NCBI GenBank assembly: GCA_029256565.1
Contig: JAQSXQ010000027.1
Location: 1-9,921, forward strand
From: Mycobacterium sp.
Lineage (GTDB): Bacteria > Actinomycetota > Actinomycetes > Mycobacteriales > Mycobacteriaceae
Direction: 5' to 3'
DNA: 9,921 nucleotides
Positions 1 to 6,435 of this stretch are shown one piece after another (positions within the stretch are counted from its first letter, which is position 1; each line of letters begins with the position of its first letter). Made by a program: the position numbers and the translations under genes. The notes beneath the pieces are model-generated. The model had not been told where the DNA came from. It made no database searches and was given only the letters and a program-made list of their open reading frames with translations.

Positions 1-1680
1 GCACTCGCGCTGACGCTGAGCGTGCTCGGCGTGGTGTTCGCGATGCTCGGCACCGGGCGGCTCTACGCGCCGGGGCTGCGCGGTCGGCGCGCGCTGCTGC
101 TGCCCGCCGGTGTGCTGGTGTACATCGCCATTCCGCCCGCGCGCGACTTCGCCACGTCCGGCCTCGAGAACGGTTTGGTGCTGGCCTATCTGGGGCTGCT
201 GTGGTGGATGATGGTGTGCTGGTCGCAGGGCTGGCGGTCACAGCCCGAACGGGGCAGGCCCCACACCAGCACCATCGGGAGGCCGTTCGAGCTGGCATTG
301 GCGTTCGTCGCCGGGCTCAGCGTGCTGGTGCGTCCGGAGCTGGCGCTGATCGGCGGCGTGGCGCTGGTGATGATGCTGGTGGCCGCACCCGACTGGCGCC
401 GCCGCATGCTGATCGTCGTTGCCGGCGGCCTGGTCCCGGTCGGCTACCAGGTGTTCCGGATGGGCTACTACGGCCTGCTGGTCCCGAACACCGCGATCGC
501 GAAGGACGCCACGGGCGCCAAGTGGGGTCAGGGCCTGACCTACCTCGGCAACTTCAATCAGCCCTATCTGCTGTTCATTCCGCTGATGCTGCTCGCCGCG
601 GTCGGGCTGGTGATGTTCGCGACGAGGACCATGCCGTGGTGGACCACCCACCAGCCGCCCCAGGGCGTGAGCCGGCTCGCCCGCACGGTGCAGAGCCCGC
701 CCGCGGTCGTCGTCTTCATGCTCGTCAGCGGCGTGCTGCAGGCCGTCTACTGGGTGCGCCAGGGCGGTGACTTCATGCACGGCAGGGTGCTCCTCACCCC
801 GCTGTTCTGCCTTCTCATTCCGATCGCGGTGGTCCCCGTGGTGCTGCCCGACGGCACCCGGTTCACCCGGGTGGGCGGCTACCTGTTGGCCGGTTCCACC
901 ACCGCGATGTGGCTGGCCGTCGTGGGATGGTCGCTGTGGGCGGCCAACTCGTCGGGCATGGGCTCCGACGCCACCCGCGTCACGGCGACCGGGATCGTCG
1001 ACGAGCGCCGCTTCTACGCCCAGGCCACCGGCCACGCCCATCCACTGACCGCGTCGGACTACCTCGACTATCCACGCATGCGCGCCGTGCTCAAGGCGAT
1101 CGAGAACACGCCCGACGGCGCGCTGTGGCTGCCGTCGGGCAACTACGACCAGTGGGACGTGGTGCCCGCGATTCCGCCGCCGCCCCCGCCGCCGGGGGAG
1201 CCGCCGCTGCGGGACTACCGCGGTCCGCAGTGGGTGTACTTCACCAACCTGGGCATGGTCGGGATGAACGTCGGGCTCGACGTCCGCGTGATCGACCAGA
1301 TCGGGCTGGCCAATCCGCTGGCCGCGCACACCGCGCGCATCGAGGATGGCCGGATCGGGCACGACAAGAACCTGTACCCCGACTGGGTGGTGGCCGAGGG
1401 ACCGTTCCTCAAGGAACGGCCCTACCTCCCGCCCTACCTCGACGAGGACTGGATCGTCCAGGCCGAGGCTGCGCTGAAGTGTCCGGAGACCGAGGAGATG
1501 CTGACGTCGGTGCGGGCGCCGATGGGGCCTCGCCGCTTCCTGTCGAACGTCGCGAACTCCTTCGAGTTCAACTCCTACCGGATCGACCGCGTGCCGCTGT
1601 ACGAGCTGGCGCGCTGCGGGTTGCCGGTGCCGCCGCTGAAGGCGCCGCCGTACACCGGCCTACCGGCAACGGGACCGTGA
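1..1680 (+). CDS. aftB: AftB, terminal arabinofuranosyltransferase (5' end outside window)
   Basis: AftB is a membrane GT-C glycosyltransferase that uses decaprenyl-phospho-arabinose on the outer side of the plasma membrane. It adds the terminal beta-(1->2) arabinofuranose to arabinogalactan, creating the sites later mycolylated. The frame is open at base 1 (hydrophobic codons already run from there), so this is a fragment of 559 residues; the M. tuberculosis protein is about 627. About nine hydrophobic segments are seen, roughly at bases 1-55, 85-135, 169-225, 286-345, 400-450, 559-620, 706-750, 787-850 and 874-945. A soluble C-terminal domain of about 240 residues follows. The loop GGDFMHGR before VLLTPLF (about 763-810) matches AftB as I remember it. 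The first extracytoplasmic loop, where GT-C catalytic acidic residues lie, is upstream of the window. A run of seven prolines sits in the soluble domain (1174-1194). The gene ends with TGA at 1678-1680. Identification rests on remembered similarity and on the neighbours fbpD, culp6, fadD32 and pks13. Confidence 0.9.
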   Translation, partial: ALALTLSVLGVVFAMLGTGRLYAPGLRGRRALLLPAGVLVYIAIPPARDFATSGLENGLVLAYLGLLWWMMVCWSQGWRSQPERGRPHTSTIGRPFELALAFVAGLSVLVRPELALIGGVALVMMLVAAPDWRRRMLIVVAGGLVPVGYQVFRMGYYGLLVPNTAIAKDATGAKWGQGLTYLGNFNQPYLLFIPLMLLAAVGLVMFATRTMPWWTTHQPPQGVSRLARTVQSPPAVVVFMLVSGVLQAVYWVRQGGDFMHGRVLLTPLFCLLIPIAVVPVVLPDGTRFTRVGGYLLAGSTTAMWLAVVGWSLWAANSSGMGSDATRVTATGIVDERRFYAQATGHAHPLTASDYLDYPRMRAVLKAIENTPDGALWLPSGNYDQWDVVPAIPPPPPPPGEPPLRDYRGPQWVYFTNLGMVGMNVGLDVRVIDQIGLANPLAAHTARIEDGRIGHDKNLYPDWVVAEGPFLKERPYLPPYLDEDWIVQAEAALKCPETEEMLTSVRAPMGPRRFLSNVANSFEFNSYRIDRVPLYELARCGLPVPPLKAPPYTGLPATGP

Positions 1681-1695
1681 TCCGGCGCCAGCGCC

Positions 1696-1717
1696 TGTCG
1701 TGATGTGATTCACTACA
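1696..1717. promoter_or_regulatory. CRP/Rv3676-like operator in the aftB-fbpD gap
   Basis: A 22-bp interrupted inverted repeat is visible: TGTCGTGA (1696-1703), a 6-bp spacer, and TCACTACA (1710-1717). The arms match at 7 of 8 positions. Its core GTGA-N6-TCAC (1700-1713), preceded by C, agrees with the published mycobacterial CRP (Rv3676) consensus (C/T)GTGA-N6-TCAC(G/A) except for the last base, T. It lies 59 bp before the fbpD ATG and 19 bp after the aftB stop. I see no convincing TANNNT -10 hexamer between it and fbpD, so whether it activates or represses cannot be read. Other dyad-binding regulators are possible. Confidence 0.45.
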
Positions 1718-1772
1718 ACCCGGGTCAGCGGGGTGTGGCAAAGCACAGCAGACGAACGAAGACGAGGTTGGC

Positions 1773-2663
1773 ATGAGGGTCCTTTCTGTCCTGTTCCGCG
1801 CGATGTGCGCCGTGACGCTGACGGCAGGCCTCTGGATGGCGGGTCCGCAGGTCGCGAGGGCCGAGGGCGTCGAGATGCTGATGGTGCCCTCGGGCGCGAT
1901 GGGCCGCGACATCCCCGTGGCATTCCAGGGTGGCGGCCCGCACGCCGTGGTCCTGCTGGACGCGTTCAACGCCGCACCCGACGTCAGCAACTGGGTCACC
2001 GCGGGCAACGCGATGAACACCCTCGCGGGCAAGGGCATCTCCGTGGTCGCGCCGGCAGGCGGCGCCTGGAGCATGTACACCAACTGGGAGCAGGACGGCA
2101 GCAGGCAGTGGGAGACCTTCCTGGCCGACGAGCTGCCGAACTGGCTGGCGGCCAACAAGGGTCTCGCGCCCAGCGGCCACGGTGTGGTCGGTGCCGCCCA
2201 GGGCGGTTACGGCGCGGTGGCGCTGGCGACGTTCCACCCCGACCGGTACCGGTACGCGGGTTCCCTTTCGGGCTTCCTCTCGCCGGAGCGCACCGGCTAC
2301 GACGGCGCGATCACCGACGGGCTGGCCCGCTTCGGTGGCGTCGACATCCGCAACATGTGGGGCCTGCCGCAGCTCGGCCGGTGGAAGTGGCACTCGCCGA
2401 ACGTGCACTCACAACTGTTGGCCAACAACAACACTCGGCTGTGGATCTTCAGCCCGGCGACGCAGGAATGCAGTGACCCTGCCGCGATGATCGGCCACTG
2501 CAGCCTGGCCCAGGGCAGCAACCGGTTCTTCTACCAGAGCTACCGCACCAACGGTGGTCACAACGCCCACTTCGACTTCCCGCCCGACGGTCAGCACGAC
2601 TGGGGCACCTGGGCGCCGCAGCTCGCCGCGATGTCGGGCGAACTGGTCGCCACCATCCGGTAG
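1773..2663 (+). CDS. fbpD: FbpD / MPT51, secreted non-catalytic antigen 85 homologue
   Basis: This 296-residue exported alpha/beta-hydrolase-fold protein is related to the antigen 85 mycolyltransferases but has the features of MPT51 (about 299 residues), which binds matrix and cell-wall ligands and lacks mycolyltransferase activity. A signal peptide covers residues 1-30, with Arg near the N-terminus, a hydrophobic core and an AxA-type cleavage site (ARA before Glu31). The nucleophile-elbow motif GxSxG of antigen 85 reads GAAQGG at residues 140-145, so Ala142 replaces the catalytic Ser. I see no equivalent of the catalytic Glu loop. A His remains at the antigen 85 His position (QHDW, His275). 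The mature protein has exactly two cysteines, Cys233 and Cys243, which could pair. ATG 1773 is preceded by GAGG (1764-1767) at 5-nt spacing. In M. tuberculosis fbpA lies between aftB and fbpD; here it is absent. A catalytically altered antigen 85 is the only alternative, and the sequence resembles MPT51 throughout. Confidence 0.92.
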   Translation: MRVLSVLFRAMCAVTLTAGLWMAGPQVARAEGVEMLMVPSGAMGRDIPVAFQGGGPHAVVLLDAFNAAPDVSNWVTAGNAMNTLAGKGISVVAPAGGAWSMYTNWEQDGSRQWETFLADELPNWLAANKGLAPSGHGVVGAAQGGYGAVALATFHPDRYRYAGSLSGFLSPERTGYDGAITDGLARFGGVDIRNMWGLPQLGRWKWHSPNVHSQLLANNNTRLWIFSPATQECSDPAAMIGHCSLAQGSNRFFYQSYRTNGGHNAHFDFPPDGQHDWGTWAPQLAAMSGELVATIR

Positions 2664-2699
2664 GACCGGCGCCGGCAAACGGTTCGGCGGGGGCCGGTC
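2664..2699 (+). terminator. Weak stem-loop just after fbpD
   Basis: GACCGGC at 2664-2670 can pair perfectly with GCCGGTC at 2693-2699 over a 22-nt loop, which itself contains GC-rich sequence. The stem starts directly after the fbpD stop codon. No U-tract follows, so it is not a classical intrinsic terminator. It could be an attenuator, an mRNA 3'-end stabiliser, or a chance product of high GC. It precedes a possible new promoter for the next gene. Confidence 0.25.
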
Positions 2700-2709
2700 G
2701 GGTAGCCGG

Positions 2710-2715
2710 TACCTT
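2710..2715 (+). promoter_or_regulatory. Candidate -10 hexamer for a leaderless transcript
   Basis: TACCTT at 2710-2715 fits the mycobacterial TANNNT -10 pattern. The seven bases 2716-2722 put a likely start site at G2723, the first base of an in-frame GTG codon. This is the classic layout of a leaderless mycobacterial mRNA. No clear -35 is seen, which is common for these promoters. A short motif of this kind also arises by chance. Confidence 0.38.
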
Positions 2716-2722
2716 GGAATCC

Positions 2723-3250
2723 GTGCCTCCCTCGGTAGGCCCGACAACGGGTCCGGCTAAGCGACGATGCCGTTCTCGGCGTCGTCCGCGGTCGCATGCT
2801 GCGCTCCCGATGTCGCTGATGGTCGCCTTCGCCGCCGTCTCGACGGGCGCGTGCGGCATGACCAGCGGCGACGTCATCGCGACGATCGGCCTGCCGTCCA
2901 CGGAGACTGCGGGCCCGGACGTGGAGGCGCAGGGGTTGCCACCCCGGCTGCCACGCGCCGATGGTTCCGCGACGGCGCTGCACGTCACGCCGGAGCAGCG
3001 CGGTTATCTGGACGCGCTCGACGATGCGGGCGTGCACACCTCCAACGAGCTGGTGGCGCTGAGCATCGGTTCCTACGTCTGCCAGGCCCATGCGGCCGAG
3101 CAAAGCGATCAGGCGGTGTGGGACTTCGTCCTGCCGATGGTGCGCGACGACGTGCACGATTCGCTGCCGGGTGACGAGGCCCCACCTGCCGGGCAAGTCG
3201 ACACCGTGACCGCCGACTACATTCGCATCGCCACCGAACGCCTCTGCTAG
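2723..3250 (+). CDS. DUF732-like secreted protein or lipoprotein, function unknown
   Basis: I do not know a function for this 175-residue protein. From GTG 2723 it has a very basic n-region (KRRCRSRRRPR, about residues 13-23), a hydrophobic stretch at about 29-42, and Cys44 in the context STGAC, which resembles a weak lipobox; it is thus probably exported and perhaps lipidated. A low-complexity linker follows. Residues about 90-175 (PEQRGYLDALDDAG onward, with Cys120 in SYVC and a final Cys175) resemble the mycobacterial DUF732 family: small helical exported proteins with two conserved cysteines that probably form a disulfide. TTG 2714 is also in frame. ATG 2810 would remove the basic n-region and has no Shine-Dalgarno, so I prefer GTG 2723. 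The gene lies 59 bp after fbpD and 19 bp before culp6, so it is probably co-transcribed with culp6. Its place among envelope genes suggests an envelope role (inference). Confidence 0.7.
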   Translation: MPPSVGPTTGPAKRRCRSRRRPRSHAALPMSLMVAFAAVSTGACGMTSGDVIATIGLPSTETAGPDVEAQGLPPRLPRADGSATALHVTPEQRGYLDALDDAGVHTSNELVALSIGSYVCQAHAAEQSDQAVWDFVLPMVRDDVHDSLPGDEAPPAGQVDTVTADYIRIATERLC

Positions 3251-3269
3251 CAGGAGAATCCACCAGCCC

Positions 3270-4277
3270 ATGGCCGCCCCCCGTCGTAACCGCCACCGCA
3301 TCCTCGCCCTGGCGGCAGCAGGCGCCGTCGCCGTGCTCGTCGCGGTCGTCATCGCCGCCGTCGTCGTGTGGCTACGCGCGCCCGACACCCCGCCCACCGC
3401 GGTGCCGCCCACGGGGGTCCCGCCCACCGGGGCGCCGTCCAGCCCGTCCAAGCCGCGTCCGGAGTTCCAGGACGCCAGCTGCCCGGACGTGCAGATGATC
3501 TCGGTTCCCGGGACGTGGGAGTCGTCGCCGCAGATGGATCCGCTGAATCCGGTGCAGTTCCCGATCGCTCTGCTGCTGAACGTGAGCAACCCGGTGCGGG
3601 GTGCGTTCGACGACGGCAGGCTCGCGGTGTGGACGACGCCGTACACCGCGCAGTTCCACAACCCGTTCTCCCGCGACGGGCAGATGAGCTACGACGACAG
3701 CCGCGCCGAGGGCATGCGCGTCACCGTCGACGAGATCAAGCGGGTCAACGAGGCCTGCCCGCTGACCAGCTTCGTGCTGGTCGGGTTCTCCCAGGGCGCG
3801 ATCATCGCCGGTGACATCGCCAGTGACATCGGCAACGGCCGCGGACCCATCGACCAGGACCTGGTGCTCGGCGTGACGCTGATCGCCGACGGCAGGCGCC
3901 AGGAGGGGGTCGGCAAGGAAGTCGGCCCGAACCCGCCGGGGCACGGAGCGGAGATCACGCTGCACGAGGTGCCGATCCTGGACGGCCTCGGGCTGGAGAT
4001 GACCGGGCCGCGGCCGGGTGGCTTCGGTGCGCTCAACGACCGCACGAACGAGATCTGCGCGAGGGGCGACCTGATCTGCGCGGCCCCTTCCGAGGCGTTC
4101 TCGGTCTTCAACCTGCCCAAGACGCTGGAGACGCTGATCGGCGCCGCAGGCCGCCCGGTGCACGCGCTCTACAACACCCCGGACTTCTGGCAGCTCGACG
4201 GCCAGACGTCCACGCAGTGGACGCAGAACTGGGCTCGGAATCTCATCGAGAACGCCCCGCGGCCCAAGCACGGTTGA
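3270..4277 (+). CDS. culp6: Culp6/Rv3802-type cutinase-like envelope phospholipase/thioesterase
   Basis: This 335-residue protein closely matches M. tuberculosis Rv3802c (336 residues), an essential, tetrahydrolipstatin-sensitive cutinase-fold lipase/thioesterase linked to mycolate and envelope lipid metabolism. A short basic cytoplasmic tail precedes one membrane anchor (about residues 11-36). A Pro-Thr-rich linker (about 39-60) leads to the extracytoplasmic hydrolase domain. The triad is visible: Ser174 in GFSQG, Asp267 between Cys263 and Cys270, and His298 in PVHALYNTP. Four cysteines fit the two cutinase disulfides, Cys71-Cys163 and Cys263-Cys270 (pairing inferred from the family). The near-identical blocks DIASDIGNGRGP and FNLPKTLETL support orthology. 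ATG 3270 has AGGAG at 3252-3256, a longish 13-nt spacing, overlapping the region just after the upstream stop. It lies 19 bp from the DUF732-like gene, so they are likely in one transcript. Confidence 0.95.
   Translation: MAAPRRNRHRILALAAAGAVAVLVAVVIAAVVVWLRAPDTPPTAVPPTGVPPTGAPSSPSKPRPEFQDASCPDVQMISVPGTWESSPQMDPLNPVQFPIALLLNVSNPVRGAFDDGRLAVWTTPYTAQFHNPFSRDGQMSYDDSRAEGMRVTVDEIKRVNEACPLTSFVLVGFSQGAIIAGDIASDIGNGRGPIDQDLVLGVTLIADGRRQEGVGKEVGPNPPGHGAEITLHEVPILDGLGLEMTGPRPGGFGALNDRTNEICARGDLICAAPSEAFSVFNLPKTLETLIGAAGRPVHALYNTPDFWQLDGQTSTQWTQNWARNLIENAPRPKHG
3390..3434 (+). repeat. Three tandem 15-bp units encoding a PPT(A/G)x linker in culp6
   Basis: Units 3390-3404, 3405-3419 and 3420-3434 each begin CCGCCCAC and encode PPTAV, PPTGV and PPTGA. 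They are in frame, so gain or loss of units changes only the length of the linker between the membrane anchor and the hydrolase domain. The M. tuberculosis homologue also has a proline-rich linker here, but as I recall with a less regular pattern. Confidence 0.85.
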
Positions 4278-4307
4278 GTCACGATCGGGCACCATCGGTT
4301 GGGGGAT

Positions 4308-4337
4308 TTGGCCAGCGTCCCGCAGGTCACCTAACAT
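4308..4337 (+). promoter_or_regulatory. Candidate SigA-type promoter for fadD32-pks13
   Basis: The 268 bp between culp6 and fadD32 hold the most AT-rich patch in the window (about 4332-4358). TAACAT (4332-4337) fits TANNNT, and TTGGCC (4308-4313) lies 18 bp upstream as a 4/6 match to TTGACA. The start site would be near 4344, giving a leader of about 200 nt. This separates fadD32-pks13 from the envelope genes upstream as a transcription unit. Confidence 0.4.
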
Positions 4338-4358
4338 TAAGAGAAACGTAAGAACCAA
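4326..4358 (+). repeat. Three direct-repeat-like units at 11-bp spacing upstream of fadD32
   Basis: Three units begin at 4326 (GTCACCTAACA), 4337 (TTAAGAGAAAC) and 4348 (GTAAGAACCAA). The last two share TAAGA at exactly one-turn (11-bp) phase; the first shares the T.A pattern (GTCAC). Direct repeats at 11-bp phase are typical of OmpR/PhoB-family response regulators such as PhoP or MtrA. They overlap the candidate -10 and its downstream side, which would fit repression or promoter gating. The matches are short and the first unit is divergent. Confidence 0.3.
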
Positions 4359-4401
4359 GCGGTTCGCCGAACTGCGCTCGTGTCGATCCGTCGATCGGGG
4401 A

Positions 4402-4426
4402 ACCGGCCGGTAATGCCCGGTAGGAT
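4402..4426 (+). promoter_or_regulatory. Palindrome and second candidate -10 in the fadD32 leader
   Basis: ACCGGCCGGT (4402-4411) is a perfect 10-bp palindrome, followed by another CCGGT (4417-4421). TAGGAT (4421-4426) fits TANNNT and could serve as a second -10, giving a start site near 4433 and a leader of about 110 nt. No TTGACA-like -35 is present at the right distance; GGGAACC (4398-4404) stands there instead. It resembles an ECF sigma -35, but no matching ECF -10 follows. Confidence 0.25.
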
Positions 4427-4534
4427 TTCCAAGGTTTGGCATCTGCGGGCCTGGCTGTGTTTCGACGATTCAGTCGATGGCCGCCCCGGACGAGCCGCCG
4501 CGAGACATGGCACTTCGCGACCATGCGGTCTGAC

Positions 4535-4540
4535 AGGAGA
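4535..4540 (+). promoter_or_regulatory. Shine-Dalgarno that sets the fadD32 start
   Basis: AGGAGA at 4535-4540 lies 5 nt before ATG 4546. It favours this ATG over the immediately preceding in-frame TTG (4543). The resulting protein starts MGFHNPF, parallel to the MAYHNPF stretch of M. tuberculosis FadD32, whose annotated start is a few residues earlier. Confidence 0.8.
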
Positions 4541-4545
4541 GTTTG

Positions 4546-6435
4546 ATGGGATTCCACAATCCGTTCCTCAAGGACGGGCTGATCAAGTTCCCGGACAACG
4601 GCAGCTTGGTCAAGCACGTCGAGAAGTGGGCGAAGGTGCGTGGCGACAAGCTCGCCTACCGCTTCCTCGACTTCTCGACCGAGCGTGACGGCGTCGCCCG
4701 CGAACTCAACTGGGCCGACTTCGGCACCCGCAACCGTGCCGTGGGTGCGCGCCTGCAGCAGGTGACCCAGCCCGGTGACCGGGTGGCGATCCTGTGCCCG
4801 CAGAACCTGAACTACATCGTCGCCTTCTTCGGCGCGCTGTACTCGGGCCGCATCGCGGTGCCGCTGTTCGATCCGTCCGAACCGGGCCACGTCGGCCGTC
4901 TGCACGCCGTGCTCGACGACTGCCAGCCGTCGGCGATCCTCACGACCACCGAGGCAGCCGAGGGCGTCCGCAAGTTCTTCCGCAGCCGCCCCGCCAAGGA
5001 GCGTCCCCGCGTCATCGCCGTCGACGCCATCCCGGACGAGGTCGGCGCCACCTGGGTGCAGACCGACGTCGAGTTCGACACCGTTGCCTACCTGCAGTAC
5101 ACCTCGGGTTCGACACGCATCCCGACCGGCGTGCAGATCACGCACCTGAACCTCGCCACCAACGTCGTGCAGATCATCGAGGCACTCGACGGTGAAGAGG
5201 GCGACCGCGGCTGCTGCTGGCTGCCGTTCTTCCACGACATGGGTCTGATCACGACGCTGCTGGCGCCGATGATCGGGCACTACTTCACGTTCATGACGCC
5301 CGCCGCGTTCGTCCGCAGGCCCAGCCGCTGGCTGCGTGAGATGTCGGCCCGCCCCGACGACACCGGCGGCGTCATCTCGGTGGCGCCGAACTTCGCCTTC
5401 GATCACGCCGCCGCGCGCGGACTGCCCAAGGACGACGAACCGCCGCTGGACCTGTCCAAGGTCAAGTGCATCCTCAACGGCAGCGAGCCGATCTCGGCCG
5501 CCACCGTGCGCAGGTTCAACGACGCGTTCGCCCCGTACGGCTTCAAGCCCCAGGCCATCAAGCCGTCCTACGGTCTCGCCGAGGCGACGCTGTTCGTGTC
5601 GACGACGCCGATGGGCGACCACCCGAAGATCGTGTCGGTGGACCGCGAGGCGCTCAACACCGGCACGTTCGTCGAGGTCCCCGACGACTCGCCAACGGCC
5701 GTCGCGCAGGCGGGTGCGGGCAAGGTCGGCATCGCCGAGTGGGCCGTCATCGTCGACGCCGAGACCGCGACCGAACTGCCCGACGGGCAGATCGGCGAGG
5801 TCTGGATCAGCGGCCAGAACATGGGTCAGGGCTACTGGGGCAAGCCCCAGGAGACGGTCGAGACGTTCCACAACATCCTCAAGTCGCGTACCACCCCGTC
5901 GCACGCTCAGGGTGCGGCGGACGACGCGACCTGGGTGCGCACCGGTGACTACGGCGCCTTCCACGACGGCGAGCTGTTCATCACCGGCCGCGTCAAGGAC
6001 CTGGTCATCATCGACGGCCGCAACCACTACCCGCAGGACCTCGAGTACTCGGCGCAGGAGGCCACGAAGGCGCTGCGTACCGGCTACGTCGCGGCGTTCT
6101 CGGTGCCGGCCAACCAGCTGCCCGACCACGTCTTCGACAACGCGCATGCGGGTCTCAAGCGCGACCCGGACGACTCCAGCGAGCAGCTGGTGATCGTGGG
6201 GGAGCGGGCACCGGGTGCACACAAGCTCGATCCCGGACCCGTCATCGACGACATCCGCGCGGCGATCGCCGTGCGGCACGGCGTGACGGTGCGCGACGTC
6301 CTCCTCACCCCGGCCGGGGCCATTCCCCGGACCTCCAGCGGCAAGATCGGCAGGCGTGCCTGCCGGGCTGCCTACCTCGATGGCAGCCTGCGCGCCGGGA
6401 AGGTCGCCAACGACTTCCCAGACGCGACCGACTAA
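4546..6435 (+). CDS. fadD32: FadD32, long-chain fatty-acyl-AMP ligase for mycolate synthesis
   Basis: FadD32 activates meromycolic acid with ATP to the acyl-adenylate and transfers it to the N-terminal ACP of Pks13. It is cytoplasmic and essential in mycobacteria. The product is 629 residues (M. tuberculosis about 637). Visible adenylation motifs are the P-loop TSGST at 186-190, followed by RIPTGV, where Arg191 replaces the usual Gly, as in FadD32 homologues I recall; FLPFFHDMG-like WLPFFHDMGL; YGLAEAT from Tyr342; the ribose-binding Asp468 in RTGDYG; Arg482 in GRVKDLVIIDGRNHYPQDLE; and the C-terminal catalytic Lys600 in PRTSSGKIGRR. The FAAL-type sequence and the pairing with pks13 argue for acyl-AMP ligase rather than acyl-CoA synthetase activity. 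A strong Shine-Dalgarno precedes the ATG. It is separated by 268 bp from culp6 and 55 bp from pks13, with no promoter evident in the latter gap, so fadD32 and pks13 are likely co-transcribed. Confidence 0.97.
   Translation: MGFHNPFLKDGLIKFPDNGSLVKHVEKWAKVRGDKLAYRFLDFSTERDGVARELNWADFGTRNRAVGARLQQVTQPGDRVAILCPQNLNYIVAFFGALYSGRIAVPLFDPSEPGHVGRLHAVLDDCQPSAILTTTEAAEGVRKFFRSRPAKERPRVIAVDAIPDEVGATWVQTDVEFDTVAYLQYTSGSTRIPTGVQITHLNLATNVVQIIEALDGEEGDRGCCWLPFFHDMGLITTLLAPMIGHYFTFMTPAAFVRRPSRWLREMSARPDDTGGVISVAPNFAFDHAAARGLPKDDEPPLDLSKVKCILNGSEPISAATVRRFNDAFAPYGFKPQAIKPSYGLAEATLFVSTTPMGDHPKIVSVDREALNTGTFVEVPDDSPTAVAQAGAGKVGIAEWAVIVDAETATELPDGQIGEVWISGQNMGQGYWGKPQETVETFHNILKSRTTPSHAQGAADDATWVRTGDYGAFHDGELFITGRVKDLVIIDGRNHYPQDLEYSAQEATKALRTGYVAAFSVPANQLPDHVFDNAHAGLKRDPDDSSEQLVIVGERAPGAHKLDPGPVIDDIRAAIAVRHGVTVRDVLLTPAGAIPRTSSGKIGRRACRAAYLDGSLRAGKVANDFPDATD

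Noticed and set aside
238..1362. - strand frame opposite aftB, and similar ones at 2591-3661 and 3372-4442
   Set aside because: His/Arg-rich unnatural composition, no recognisable motif and no ribosome binding site; the + strand genes explain the region.
4282..4297. Hairpin CGAT(C)GG-loop-CCATCG just after culp6, as a terminator
   Set aside because: Six pairs with a bulged C and no U-tract; too weak to call.
4398..4404. GGGAACC as an ECF sigma factor (SigE/SigH) -35 element
   Set aside because: No cGTT-type -10 at the required spacing; the nearest GTT is about 30 bp away.
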